A stretch of DNA of 64,000 nucleotides from Streptomyces sp. RKAG290 (GCF_023701695.1 NZ_JAJOZC010000001.1:3099894-3163893); one strand, 5' to 3'. Positions 54,211 through 63,323 are shown, counted from the stretch's first letter. Numbers and translations are program-made. The notes: generated by a model from the letters alone, not told the origin.

Positions 54211-55640
54211 CGGGGCCCCTGCACCGCTTCCGCGCCCTGCCGCTGCGCTCCCGGCTGGCCCTGCTGGTCGCGACCGCGGTCGCGGTGGCGGTGGCGGCGG
54301 TGGCGGCGTCGTGCTGGTTCGTGACGAAGGCGCAGCTGGAGCACCAGCGGGACGCGACACTGCGCAACTCCACCGTCGACGAGGCCTATCTGAGCGGCCT
54401 GTACAAGTACTGCACGGGAACGAGTGCACAGCCGCCCCGGCCCTTCTCCGGCGCGGACACCGTCCAGCTCGTCGATTCCAGGGGCACAGTCTGCGTGGCG
54501 CCGAAGGCAGGGGAGGACACGAAGGCGGCAGAACTTCCGGTGAGCGCAGCCGACCTCGCGGTGGTCAACGGGGTGCAGCAGGGCGCGCTGCATTCGGAGA
54601 CTGCGGCGAACGGCGTGCGGATGCGCGTCTACACCTCGCCGCTCCCCAACAGGGCCGGGCCGCAGCTCACCGGCCTCGCCGTGTCCATCGCCCGGCCCGC
54701 GAGCGAGGTGACCAAACCCCTCTCCAGCCTCGCCTGGCTCCTCCTCATCGTCTCCGGCATCGGAGTCGTCGGCGCCGGCGCGGCCGGGCTGTGGGTCGCC
54801 CGGTCCGGTCTGCGTCCCGTGGACGAGCTCACCGAGACCGTCGAGCACGTCGCCCGCACCGAGGACCTGACCGTCCGCATCCCGGTCGAGGGCGAGGACG
54901 AGATCGCCCGGCTGTCCCGCTCCTTCAACTCGATGACCGCCTCGCTCGCCACCTCCCGCGACCGCCAGGCACAGCTCATCGCGGACGCCGGCCACGAGCT
55001 GCGCACCCCGCTGACCTCCCTGCGCACCAACGTGGAGCTCCTCGCCCGCAGCGACGAGACGGGCCGGGCCATCCCGCCCGACGACCGCAGGGCCCTGATG
55101 ACCTCGGTGAAGGCGCAGATGACGGAGCTCGCCTCACTCATCGGCGACCTCCAGGAACTCGCCCGCCCGGACGCCGCCGAGCACGGCCCGCTCCAGGTGG
55201 TCGCGCTCCATGACATCGCGCAGACCGCCCTGGACCGGGCCCGGCTGCGCGGCCCCCAGCTGACCGTCACGGCCGACCTGGACCCCTGGTACGTGCGGGC
55301 GGAAGCGGCCGCGCTGGAGCGGGCGGTGGTCAACGTCCTGGACAACGCGGTCAAGTTCAGCCCGCCCGGCGGCACCGTCGAGGTCGCCCTGCACAGCGGT
55401 GAGCTGACGGTCCGCGACCACGGCCCCGGCATCCCCGCCGACGAACTCCCGCACGTCTTCGAGCGCTTCTGGCGCTCCCCGTCCGCCCGCCAGCTCCCCG
55501 GCTCGGGCCTGGGCCTGTCGATCGTCGCGCGCACGGTCCAGCAGTCGGGCGGCGAGATCGCCCTGAACCCGGCGCCGGGCGGCGGCACGGAAGCCGCGAT
55601 CCGGCTGCCGGGAGCGCCGCAGCCGCCACCGGATCACTGA
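54207..55640 (+). CDS. HAMP-containing sensor histidine kinase (MprB-like)
   Basis: A 477-residue kinase. Helix one ([20 protein letters not shown]), an extracellular sensor of about 130 residues with two cysteines (KYCTGT and TVCVAP), helix two ([20 protein letters not shown]), then HAMP. The phospho-acceptor His is in [20 protein letters not shown]. The ATPase motifs are [14 protein letters not shown] (N), VRDHGPGIP (G1) and [12 protein letters not shown] (G2). It pairs with the overlapping response regulator. The signal is unknown; neighbours suggest envelope or protein-folding stress. A 20-base-stem terminator follows. Confidence 0.93.
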   Translation: MTGPLHRFRALPLRSRLALLVATAVAVAVAAVAASCWFVTKAQLEHQRDATLRNSTVDEAYLSGLYKYCTGTSAQPPRPFSGADTVQLVDSRGTVCVAPKAGEDTKAAELPVSAADLAVVNGVQQGALHSETAANGVRMRVYTSPLPNRAGPQLTGLAVSIARPASEVTKPLSSLAWLLLIVSGIGVVGAGAAGLWVARSGLRPVDELTETVEHVARTEDLTVRIPVEGEDEIARLSRSFNSMTASLATSRDRQAQLIADAGHELRTPLTSLRTNVELLARSDETGRAIPPDDRRALMTSVKAQMTELASLIGDLQELARPDAAEHGPLQVVALHDIAQTALDRARLRGPQLTVTADLDPWYVRAEAAALERAVVNVLDNAVKFSPPGGTVEVALHSGELTVRDHGPGIPADELPHVFERFWRSPSARQLPGSGLGLSIVARTVQQSGGEIALNPAPGGGTEAAIRLPGAPQPPPDH

Positions 55641-55663
55641 GCGGTCCCGAGTCCCGCAAGGAA

Positions 55664-55711
55664 AAGGGCGCCTGCCGGTTCGTCGTCGCACACGAACCGG
55701 CAGGCGCCCTT
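55664..55711 (+). terminator. Very strong terminator after the two-component operon
   Basis: A perfect 20-base stem (arms 55664-55683 and 55692-55711, AAGGGCGCCTGCCGG core) with an eight-base loop, 24 bases past the kinase stop. It separates the core operon from the glucarate island. Confidence 0.93.
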
Positions 55712-55807
55712 CGGCATGTCCGGGTCCCGCTCCCCGGCCGATGACCCGCGGTACGGAGGGTTGACCGCTCCCGGAACGCGCGCCTACAGTCCCGAATGCG
55801 ATCTGCG

Positions 55808-55835
55808 GATGTGTACATCATCTGCATATGTAGAC
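55808..55835. promoter_or_regulatory. Glucarate-operon control site
   Basis: Two abutting near-palindromes: GATGTGTACATC (55808-55819) and TCTGCATATGTAGAC (55821-55835). The second is the exact reverse complement of a 15-base block in the symporter/IclR control region (60836-60850). It lies 24 bases upstream of the kdgD start. Binding by the local IclR regulator is inferred. Confidence 0.8.
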
Positions 55836-55858
55836 GCGTTGAGCAGAGGAGCTCCGAG

Positions 55859-56791
55859 TTGTCGACGTTCGACGGCGTGCTGTTCTTTCCGGTGACACCG
55901 TTCACCTCCTCCGGTTCGGTCGATCTGCGGGCGCTCGCCGAGCACGTCCGTACCGGTCTCGACGCGGGCCCCGGCGGCGTCTTCGTCGCGTGCGGCACCG
56001 GCGAGTTCCACGCCCTCGAACCCCAGGAGTACGCCCAGGTGGTGCGCGCGGCCGTCGAGGTCGTCGACGGCCGGGTGCCGGTGTACGCGGGTACCGGCGG
56101 GGCACTGCCGCTCGCCCGGCAGTTCGCCCGGGCCGCGCGGGAGGCCGGGGCCGACGGTCTGCTGCTGCTGCCGCCGTACCTCGTCCAGGGGCCGCCCGCC
56201 GGACTCGTCGCGTACACCAGGGCGGTGGCGGAGGCGGCCGACCTGCCGCTCATCGTCTACAACCGGGGAACCGCCCGTTTCGACACCGCGTCCGCCGTGG
56301 AAGTGGCCCTGCTGCCCCAGGTCGTGGGCTTCAAGGACGGCCACGGCGATCTGGAGCAGCTCGCCCGCAGTGTGGTCGCGGTCCGTTCGGCGCTGCGGGA
56401 GGGGGGCGGCGACAAGCCCTTCCAGTTCTTCAACGGCATGCCCACCGCCGAGGCCACCGTGCCCGTCTACCGGGGCATCGGCGTCGAGCTGTACTCCTCC
56501 GCGGTGTTCTGCTTCGCGCCGGAGATCTCCCTCGCCTACTACGAGGCCGTGACCAAGGGCGACGACCGCCTGGTCGAGCGGTTCCAGAGCGTGTTCTTCC
56601 ACCCGCTGATCGCACTGCGCGACCTGGTCCCCGGCTACGCCGTCTCGCTGGTCAAGGCGGCCGTGCGCCAGCGCGGCCTCGATGTCGGCGGGGTGCGGCC
56701 GCCGCTGGCCGATCCCGCGCCCGAGCACCTGGAGGAGCTGCGGAGCATCACCGCGGCCGGCCTCGCGCTGTGCGCGGAGGTGACGGTCTGA
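55859..56791 (+). CDS. kdgD: 5-dehydro-4-deoxyglucarate dehydratase
   Basis: A 310-residue DapA-superfamily (class I aldolase-like) enzyme. TTG 55859 is taken as start because AGGAG stands eight bases upstream and MSTFDGVLFFPVTPF is the family opening. Schiff-base Lys is in VVGFKDGHGDLEQL (about residue 158), with Tyr in LPLIVYNRGTARF. It dehydrates and decarboxylates 5-keto-4-deoxyglucarate to 2-oxoglutarate semialdehyde. Its stop overlaps the gudD ATG by one base, so the next step's enzyme is coupled. Confidence 0.92.
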   Translation: MSTFDGVLFFPVTPFTSSGSVDLRALAEHVRTGLDAGPGGVFVACGTGEFHALEPQEYAQVVRAAVEVVDGRVPVYAGTGGALPLARQFARAAREAGADGLLLLPPYLVQGPPAGLVAYTRAVAEAADLPLIVYNRGTARFDTASAVEVALLPQVVGFKDGHGDLEQLARSVVAVRSALREGGGDKPFQFFNGMPTAEATVPVYRGIGVELYSSAVFCFAPEISLAYYEAVTKGDDRLVERFQSVFFHPLIALRDLVPGYAVSLVKAAVRQRGLDVGGVRPPLADPAPEHLEELRSITAAGLALCAEVTV

Positions 56792-58059
56792 TGGGCGACG
56801 CCATCAACATCACCTCGGTCTCGGTGACGCCGGTCGCCTTCCGCGACCAGGCGCTCCTCAACGCCGTGGGTGTGCACGAGCCGTACGCGCTGCGCGCCGT
56901 CATCGAGGTCACCACCGACCAGGGGATCACCGGGCTGGGTGAGACCTACGCGGACGAGGGCCATCTGCGGCGGCTGACGGCGGCCGGCCGGGCGCTGGTC
57001 GGGATGGACGTGCACGCGCTGAACGCGATGCACGCCAAGGTGGCCGAGGTGCTGGGCGGCGACAGCGGGACCGACGGCCACGGACTCACCGGGATGATCA
57101 CCTCCAGCTCCACCGTGGACCGGGTCTTCTCCCCCTTCGAGGTCGCCTGCCTGGACATCCGGGGCAAGGCCACCGGACGCCCGGTCTCCGACCTGCTGGG
57201 GGGCGCGGTGCGCGAGCACGTGCCGTTCAGCGCCTACCTCTTCTACAAGTGGGCCGGCCATCCCGGCGCGGCCCCCGACGACTACCCCGAAGCACTGGAC
57301 AGTGCGGGAATCGTCGCCCAGGCGCAGCGCATGGTGGGCACGTACGGCTTCTCGGCGATCAAGCTGAAGGGCGGGGTGTTCCCTCCCGAGCAGGAGATCG
57401 AGGCCGTCCTGGCGCTGCGCGAGGCCTTCCCCGACACCCCGTTGCGGCTCGACCCCAACGCCGCGTGGAGCGTGGAGACCTCCCTGGAGGTCGCCCGCCG
57501 GCTCGACGGCGTACTGGAGTACCTGGAGGACCCCACGCCCGGCCTCGAAGGAATGGCCCGGGTCGCGCGCGGGGCGAGCATGCCGCTGGCGACGAACATG
57601 TGCGTCGTCGCCTTCGACCAGCTCGCCCCGGCCGTCGCCCAGGACTCGGTCCAGGTGGTCCTCTCCGACCACCACTACTGGGGCGGGCTGCACCGGTCGA
57701 AGCTGCTGTCCGGGATCTGCGACACCTTCGGCATGGGGCTGTCCATGCACTCCAACTCGCATCTGGGCATCAGCCTTGCCGCGATGACGCACCTGGCCGC
57801 CGCCACCCCGAACCTCACCTACGCCTGCGACACCCACTGGCCGTGGAAGTCGGAGGAGGTCGTCCAGGAGGGCGCGCTGGCGTTCTCCGACGGAGCGGTA
57901 CGGGTGCCGACCGGCCCGGGACTCGGCGTCGAGCTCGACCGGGACGCGCTGGCCCGGCTGCACGAGCAGTACCTGCGGTGCGGCCTGCGCAACCGGGACG
58001 ACACCGGCTACATGCAGAGCATCGAACCCGGCTACCGGGCGCAGTCCCCGCGCTGGTAG
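56791..58059 (+). CDS. gudD: Glucarate dehydratase
   Basis: A 422-residue enolase-superfamily enzyme making 5-keto-4-deoxyglucarate from D-glucarate. The N-terminal capping domain has GVHEPYALRAVIEVTTDQGI. In the barrel, KLKGG gives the KxK-type base (AIKLKGGVFPP), metal ligands are in RLDPNAAW, YLEDPTPG and TNMCVVAFDQL, and the catalytic His is in MGLSMHSNSHLGISLAAM. Together with kdgD it forms the core glucarate route. Translation is coupled by TGATG. Confidence 0.95.
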   Translation: MGDAINITSVSVTPVAFRDQALLNAVGVHEPYALRAVIEVTTDQGITGLGETYADEGHLRRLTAAGRALVGMDVHALNAMHAKVAEVLGGDSGTDGHGLTGMITSSSTVDRVFSPFEVACLDIRGKATGRPVSDLLGGAVREHVPFSAYLFYKWAGHPGAAPDDYPEALDSAGIVAQAQRMVGTYGFSAIKLKGGVFPPEQEIEAVLALREAFPDTPLRLDPNAAWSVETSLEVARRLDGVLEYLEDPTPGLEGMARVARGASMPLATNMCVVAFDQLAPAVAQDSVQVVLSDHHYWGGLHRSKLLSGICDTFGMGLSMHSNSHLGISLAAMTHLAAATPNLTYACDTHWPWKSEEVVQEGALAFSDGAVRVPTGPGLGVELDRDALARLHEQYLRCGLRNRDDTGYMQSIEPGYRAQSPRW

Positions 58060-58083
58060 CGCCCGGCATCGTCACGACGCCCC

Positions 58084-58108
58084 GGCCGGCTTCACCGCCG
58101 AGCCGGCC
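58084..58108 (+). terminator. Hairpin between gudD and the GH79 gene
   Basis: GGCCGGCT (58084-58091), nine bases, AGCCGGCC (58101-58108). It is 24 bases past the gudD stop and may reduce read-through into, or stabilise the mRNA ahead of, the glycosidase gene. Confidence 0.6.
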
Positions 58109-58188
58109 ACGGCGGCGCCCGCCGGGTGACGGCGGCTAGCCGCCTCCTCTTGTTGTTGCACGCGAGAAACGCTGAAGGAGATTCAACG

Positions 58189-59835
58189 ATGAATGACCGG
58201 AACGCGCGCGGCACCGCCCGGCGAAGGCTCGTCCGAACGGCACTCGCCGCGGCCCTGGTCGCGGGGGCCGCCCTGCCCGCGGGGCACGCCTTCGCCCGGA
58301 GCGGCGACGACACCCCCACCGGCACCGCGTTCACGCTGAACGCCACGGCGGACAGCGCCGGTGCCCGCCTCACCGGCGACCACCAGGGCTTCTCCGTCGA
58401 GTCCGCGGACTTCGCCCACGGGTACCTGACCGAGGACCGGATGGCCGACCGGCTCAGGACTCTGGGGAACGACGGGGTGCTCCGGCTGGGCGGCTACTCG
58501 ATGGACCTGGTGTGGCCCGCGTTCGGCAGATGGAGCGGCTCGCCCGCGCCGAAGGAGGCGATCGGCGGCACCGTCGACCGGTCCGACCTCGACGCGCTGC
58601 GGAAGCTGGTGCGCGCCTCCGGGTGGAAGGTCACCCTCGGCGTCCCGCTGAAGTCCGTCGTCGACCCGGCCGTGCTGAAGGACCCGGCGAAGGACCCGGC
58701 CCCGAAGGTGTCGCTCGACCAGGTGGTCGCCGAGGTGAAGGCGGCGCACGAGACGCTCGGTGACGACCTGCTGGCGGTGGAGGTGGGCAACGAGTTCGAC
58801 AACGTCACCACCATGACCGGCGGCGACATGTGGGAGACGGTGAAGCGCTACGAGGCCGCCATCCACGCGGCCCTCCCGCACGCCGGCATCAAGGTGCTCG
58901 GCCCGTCGGCCAACACGGCGGCGACCAACACCAGGCTCGACGAGTTCGCCTCGGCCGCGGCGGCGGACACCACCGTGAAGCCGGAGAGGATCCTCTCCGA
59001 GCTCTCCTCCCACCTGTACCCGGGCAGCCACTGCGGGACGTCGGACATGCCGCTCCCGCAGGTCCTCGCGCCGCAGACGTACACGAAGACCCGGACCAAG
59101 CTGGCCGGCATCAGGGAGATCGGGGCCCGGTTCGGTGACCGCATCCCGATGACGCTGAACGAGTCCAACAGCGCCTCGTGCAGCGGCCAGCCGGGTGTCA
59201 GCAACGCGTACGTGACGTCGCTGTGGTCGCTGGACCACCTGATGCAGACCGCGCAGAGCGGCGTGAGCCAGGTCGAGTTCCACACCAACACCGCGGCGGT
59301 CTGCGGGGACTTCAAGCCCCGCGACTCGGCCGAGTACCCGGTCTCCTACCGCTACTACGGGGCGTTCTGCGCGGCGGACCGGGCGGAGCTCGACGCGAAC
59401 GGGCTCTCGGCCACCCCGCTGTACTACGGCCTCTGGGCGTTCCGGCAGGTCCCGCAGGGCCGGTTCGTCGACCTCGGGCTCGCGGACGCCGATCTGGGCA
59501 GGCTGCGGGCGTACGGCGTGCAGGGCCGGGGCGGCGAGCTGACGCTGGTGCTCATCAACGTCCAGGACCCTGCGACGGCCGGCAGCACGAGCGACGACGT
59601 CACGATCGGCCTCCCGTCCTCGTACGGCAGGGGCCGCGCGGTGACGCTGCGGACCTCGGCGGCGGACGGGCTCGCCTCGACGGACGCCTCCGCCGTCAGT
59701 CTGGGCGGCCGCACCGTGTCCCCGGCGGGCAGGGCGTCCGGGACACCCCGGACGACTCCCGTGCAGGTCGGTCACCGGTCCGCGACGGTCAGCGTGGCGC
59801 CGGGCACGGCGCAGCTGGTGACGCTGTCCCGCTAG
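58189..59835 (+). CDS. Secreted GH79-type glycosidase (beta-glucuronidase-like)
   Basis: A 548-residue exported enzyme with a signal peptide (RTALAAALVAGAALPAGHAF). The clan-A TIM barrel has the acid/base Glu in LLAVEVGNEFDNV (about residue 205) and the nucleophile Glu in IPMTLNESNSASC (near 325). A C-terminal beta domain (TLVLINVQDP, VSVAPGTAQLVTL) follows, as in GH79 enzymes and heparanase. It probably frees uronic acids from plant or animal glucuronides outside the cell, feeding the dehydratases and symporter around it. GAAGGAG precedes ATG 58189. Confidence 0.85.
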   Translation: MNDRNARGTARRRLVRTALAAALVAGAALPAGHAFARSGDDTPTGTAFTLNATADSAGARLTGDHQGFSVESADFAHGYLTEDRMADRLRTLGNDGVLRLGGYSMDLVWPAFGRWSGSPAPKEAIGGTVDRSDLDALRKLVRASGWKVTLGVPLKSVVDPAVLKDPAKDPAPKVSLDQVVAEVKAAHETLGDDLLAVEVGNEFDNVTTMTGGDMWETVKRYEAAIHAALPHAGIKVLGPSANTAATNTRLDEFASAAAADTTVKPERILSELSSHLYPGSHCGTSDMPLPQVLAPQTYTKTRTKLAGIREIGARFGDRIPMTLNESNSASCSGQPGVSNAYVTSLWSLDHLMQTAQSGVSQVEFHTNTAAVCGDFKPRDSAEYPVSYRYYGAFCAADRAELDANGLSATPLYYGLWAFRQVPQGRFVDLGLADADLGRLRAYGVQGRGGELTLVLINVQDPATAGSTSDDVTIGLPSSYGRGRAVTLRTSAADGLASTDASAVSLGGRTVSPAGRASGTPRTTPVQVGHRSATVSVAPGTAQLVTLSR

Positions 59836-59850
59836 GGACGGCGCCGCCTT

Positions 59851-59885
59851 GGCACGCGAGCCCCGGCATGATCCGAACGAGAGGC
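59851..59885 (+). repeat. Dispersed repeat, second copy
   Basis: GGCACGCGAGCC, then GGC, TGATCCGAAC and GAGAGGC, in the same order as the right half of the hairpin at 44335-44407 with a few substitutions. Only one arm is present. It lies between the GH79 gene and the terminator before the convergent IclR gene. Confidence 0.75.
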
Positions 59886-59900
59886 ATCAGGAGGTGCACC

Positions 59901-59931
59901 GCCGGGCGGACGGAGTGCCCGTCCGCCCGGC
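59901..59931. terminator. Bidirectional terminator between GH79 and IclR genes
   Basis: GCCGGGCGGACG (59901-59912), seven bases, CGTCCGCCCGGC (59920-59931): a perfect 12-base stem, 10 bases beyond the IclR stop. Confidence 0.88.
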
Positions 59932-59941
59932 GGCGGGCCGG

Positions 59942-60754
59942 CTACCTGATGCCCTCGCGGCGCAGGTTGCGGGCCAGGTCCACCGCGTGCTGCAGAACGG
60001 CCTCGCCCACCCTGGCCAGTTCCTTCTCGGTCGCCTGCGCCACCGGGATCGAACAGCTGATGGCGTCGGTCGCCGGGATGCGGTACGGGACCGAGGCCGC
60101 CACACAGCACAGCCCCGGGGTGTTCTGTTCGCGCTCCACCGCCCACCCGCGCTCGCGGGCCTCCTCCAGCTCGGCGCGCAGCTCGCCGCGCCTGGTGACG
60201 GTGTTCTCGGTCAGCTGGTCCTGCTCGACGTCGGCCATCAGGAGCTCGACCTCCGGCGGGGTCAGCTCGGCCAGCAGCGCCTTGCCCAGCGCGGTCGCGT
60301 GGGCAGGGAGCTGGCGCCCCACCCGGGACGTGAGCCGGTGGGAGTCGGTCGCCTCGCGGCTGGCCAGATAGATGACGTGGGGAAGGTCGAGGCGGGCGTA
60401 GTGGGTGGTGTAGCCGACCTCTTCGCGCAGGCGCTCGATCTGGCGGATCGCCGGCGGCAGCGCCGGATCACGGTCCAGGTAGGCGGTGCCGCACAGCAGT
60501 GCGCGCGGCCCGATGCCGAAGGCCAGATCACCCTCGGGGTTCTCCACCCACTTGAGGGCGCTGAGGGTGCGGAGCAGGGCGTAGAGGCTGGACCGGGGAT
60601 AGCCGGTGGCCTCCTGCAACTGCCCCAGGGACAGCCGTTCGGAGGAGGCCGCCAGGGCTTCCATGATCAGGACCGCACGCTCCGCCGACTTGACCAGGCC
60701 GCGTCCCGACTCCTCGGTCTCGCTCGTGGACGGGGTCGCCTTTTGTCCAACCAA
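59942..60754 (-). CDS. IclR-family regulator of the glucarate locus
   Basis: A 270-residue regulator. The N-terminal winged helix is GLVKSAERAVLIMEALAASS and LSLGQLQEATGYPRSSLYAL. The C-terminal effector domain has VGRQLPAHATALGKALLAEL and VPYRIPATDAISCSIPVAQA, typical of IclR. TTG 60754 is chosen because GGGAGG stands seven bases upstream; ATGs at 60784 and 60787 lack such a site. IclR/KdgR-type proteins bind uronate or KDG-type effectors. It is divergent from the symporter, with matching motifs in both local promoters. Confidence 0.9.
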   Translation of the reverse strand: MVGQKATPSTSETEESGRGLVKSAERAVLIMEALAASSERLSLGQLQEATGYPRSSLYALLRTLSALKWVENPEGDLAFGIGPRALLCGTAYLDRDPALPPAIRQIERLREEVGYTTHYARLDLPHVIYLASREATDSHRLTSRVGRQLPAHATALGKALLAELTPPEVELLMADVEQDQLTENTVTRRGELRAELEEARERGWAVEREQNTPGLCCVAASVPYRIPATDAISCSIPVAQATEKELARVGEAVLQHAVDLARNLRREGIR

Positions 60755-60819
60755 TGAAAACCCTCCCAAGTCATTGACCGTCATCATACGGCGGGCTAGC
60801 CTCCCGCCTGATCGATGTC

Positions 60820-60850
60820 CATGGATGAAATCCATGTCTACATATGCAGA
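60820..60850. promoter_or_regulatory. IclR/symporter control site
   Basis: CATGGAT-GAA-ATCCATG (60820-60836), a perfect 7-base inverted repeat, runs directly into GTCTACATATGCAGA (60836-60850). The latter is the same 15 bases, reversed, as in the kdgD promoter. The shared sequence defines a local regulon of IclR, symporter and kdgD-gudD-GH79. Confidence 0.85.
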
Positions 60851-60935
60851 CCGCGTTTTCGTCGAACGAACCGTAATCACCGCTCACTGCCCCACCGCCG
60901 GCCGGCGAGAGCCGACCCGGCAACTAGGAGTTCAC

Positions 60936-62489
60936 ATGGCTGCGTTGGACTGGGTCGCTCTCGGCGGCTACTTCGTCGTGATGCTGCTGATCGGCTTGTG
61001 GTCGCACAAGCGCGTCAGCAGCGTCAGCGACTACTTCACCGGCGGCGGCCGGATGCCCTGGTGGCTCTCCGGCATCTCCCACCACATGTCCGGCTACAGC
61101 GCCGCCGTGTTCGTCGCCTACGCCGCGGTCGCCTACAGCTACGGGATCACCGTCTACGTCTGGGCGTTCATACCCCTGGCCATCGGCACCGGCCTCGGCG
61201 CGGTGGTCTTCGCGCCCCGCTGGAACCGGCTGCGCAAGCGCTACGGGGTGGCCTCGCCGCTGGAGTACCTGGCCACGCGCTACAACGTGCCCACCCAGCA
61301 GGCCCTCGCCTGGAGCGGGACCCTGCTGAAGGTCTTCGACGTGGCCGCCAAGTGGGCCTCGGTGGCGATCCTGCTCAACGTGTTCACCGGCATGAACATG
61401 AACAGCGGCATCGTGCTCACCGGTGTGATCACGCTGTTCTACTGCACGGTGGGCGGCCTCTGGGCGGACGCCCTCACCGACTTCGGCCAGTTCGTCATCC
61501 AGGGGATAGCCGCCGTCGCGATGGTCGTGGTGGTGCTCGGCAAGCTGGGCGGGATCTCCGGCCTGGGCACGCTGTGGGACGACCTTCCCGCGCACCACAC
61601 CGAGCCGCTGGTCGGCCCGTACACCGCGACCTTCCTGACCGCCTACATCATCATCAAGATCTTCGAGTACAACGGCGGCATGTGGAACCTGGCCCAGCGC
61701 TACATGGCCACCGAGACCCCGCGCGACGCACGCCGCTCCGCCGGACTCTCCGCGGTGCTCTACCTGATCTGGCCGGCCTTCCTGCTCTTCCCGTCCGTCG
61801 CCGCACCCGTCCTGCTGCCGCACGTCGCCGACCCTCAGCAGGTCTACGCGCTCATGAGCGAGAAGTTCCTGCCCGCCGGCCTGGTGGGCCTCACGCTCGC
61901 CGGGATGTTCTCCCACACGATGGCCATGGCCTCCTCGGACGCCAACGCCATCTCCGCCGTCGTCACCCGCGACATGATGCCCGTCATCTCCCGCAGGGCC
62001 CGCGGCATGAGCGAGAAGTCCGCGCTGCTCGCCGCCCGGATCGTGACGGTCGCCTTCATCACGCTCAGCATGCTCGTGGCCATCGAGGCGGACCACTTCG
62101 GCGGCGTCCTCGGCATCATCGTCGCGCTCGTCGCCGCCGTCATGGGCCCCATCTCCATCCCCCTGCTGCTCGGACTGCTGCCCGCCTTCCGCAGGTTCGG
62201 GCCGCGCGCGGCGCTCATCTCCTGGGCCGCGGGACTGATCGGGTACTGGATCGTCAAGTACGGGATCAGCAGCACCGACCAGACCACGGTCGTCCTCACC
62301 CCGCTGGTGACCTCGCTGGTGCTCTACCTGGTGATCGGGCTGGTGAGCCCCGAGCCCAGCCCGGAGGCGGACGCGCTCGTCGCGGCGGTGTCCTCCGACG
62401 GCGACGACGACGGCAGCGCCTACGCCGGGACCGGCGCCGTACCCGCACCCGTACGGGAGCAGCAGCCGGTGTCCAGGGCCGAGGACTGA
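60936..62489 (+). CDS. Sodium:solute symporter (SSS family)
   Basis: A 517-residue membrane protein with about 13 helices. The family signature appears early (VSDYFTGGGRMPWWLSGISH) and as FEYNGGMWNLAQRYMATETP in the middle; VGLTLAGMFSHTMAMASSDA gives the conserved sodium-site region. The family imports sugars, organic acids or amino acids with Na+. The location and shared operator suggest uronate, glucarate or a glucuronide as substrate. TAGGAG precedes ATG 60936. The tail is acidic and disordered. Confidence 0.9.
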   Translation: MAALDWVALGGYFVVMLLIGLWSHKRVSSVSDYFTGGGRMPWWLSGISHHMSGYSAAVFVAYAAVAYSYGITVYVWAFIPLAIGTGLGAVVFAPRWNRLRKRYGVASPLEYLATRYNVPTQQALAWSGTLLKVFDVAAKWASVAILLNVFTGMNMNSGIVLTGVITLFYCTVGGLWADALTDFGQFVIQGIAAVAMVVVVLGKLGGISGLGTLWDDLPAHHTEPLVGPYTATFLTAYIIIKIFEYNGGMWNLAQRYMATETPRDARRSAGLSAVLYLIWPAFLLFPSVAAPVLLPHVADPQQVYALMSEKFLPAGLVGLTLAGMFSHTMAMASSDANAISAVVTRDMMPVISRRARGMSEKSALLAARIVTVAFITLSMLVAIEADHFGGVLGIIVALVAAVMGPISIPLLLGLLPAFRRFGPRAALISWAAGLIGYWIVKYGISSTDQTTVVLTPLVTSLVLYLVIGLVSPEPSPEADALVAAVSSDGDDDGSAYAGTGAVPAPVREQQPVSRAED

Positions 62490-62657
62490 GCCCCGCAGGC
62501 CCGCACCGACGGCCGGCCCGTGTCCCGCGCCGGTTCGTGGGCAGGATGGTGGCCGTCGACCGAGAGGACACGGGCACCTGCCGCAAGACCCCTCCCCCCC
62601 CAGCCGAGGAACAGCGCGACCGCCATCGGAACATCCCCCCACAAGCAGGAGGAAACA

Positions 62658-63314
62658 GTGTTGCGACGAACTCAGGCACTGATACTGGGCATTGCCACGG
62701 CCGCCGCGGTCGCCGTGGTACCCGGTGCCGCCGTGCAGCAGTCCTCGGCCCAGGCAGCGGTCCGCAAGCAGGTGGACACCGACTACACCCTGCTGCGCCG
62801 CAGCCCCGCCTCGTACGTCATCGGAACCGCCTACCGCGGCTGGACGGTCGACGTGCACGGCGACCAGGACAACGGCTACCGCTGGGGCCGCGTCTTCGGC
62901 ACCATCAACACCTGTCTGTGGACGTACGCCGGCGCGGTCTCCGGCGACGGTGCCACCACCGACAGCTGCGGCGCGGCGGCCACCCTGCCGACCTCGGCGT
63001 TCACCAACGGACAGATCGGCGGCGGCACGTCGGACGGCGCCTCGGTGGCGACCGTGGCGGGGGCCGGCTGCGCCACCTGGGACGGCACGCACATCACCGG
63101 CTACGGGAACGTCAGCCCGTGGGACGTGCCGGCGACCGCGAGCACCCCGGTGCAGGGACAGGTGGCGCTCGGCCAGACGGTGCTGTGGCGCTACGTGTCC
63201 CGCGACGGCAACTTCGTCATGGTCCGGGACCCGCGCGGCGGCGGCACGGACGGCGTCGGGTTGCAGAGCTGGTACTTCATCCCGCGCAGCTGCCTGCCGA
63301 CCACCCTCCCCTGA
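62658..63314 (+). CDS. Secreted protein of unknown function
   Basis: A 218-residue exported protein from GTG 62658 (GCAGGAGGAAACA upstream). The signal peptide (ALILGIATAAAVAVVPGAAV) is followed by a compact domain with repeated aromatic and Gly motifs (ASYVIGTAYRGWTVDVHGDQ, NGYRWGRVFGTINTCLWTYA) and cysteines in NTCLW, DSCGAA, AGCATW and RSCLPT that could form two disulfides. It may be SH3-like. Its function and link to the island are unknown. It is convergent with the PI-PLC-domain gene. Confidence 0.75.
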   Translation: MLRRTQALILGIATAAAVAVVPGAAVQQSSAQAAVRKQVDTDYTLLRRSPASYVIGTAYRGWTVDVHGDQDNGYRWGRVFGTINTCLWTYAGAVSGDGATTDSCGAAATLPTSAFTNGQIGGGTSDGASVATVAGAGCATWDGTHITGYGNVSPWDVPATASTPVQGQVALGQTVLWRYVSRDGNFVMVRDPRGGGTDGVGLQSWYFIPRSCLPTTLP

Positions 63315-63323
63315 CAGGCGCCC

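Noticed and set aside
60924-63092. A 722-codon minus-strand frame opposite the symporter
   Set aside because: The symporter on the other strand is unmistakable; the antisense frame is a by-product of high third-position GC.
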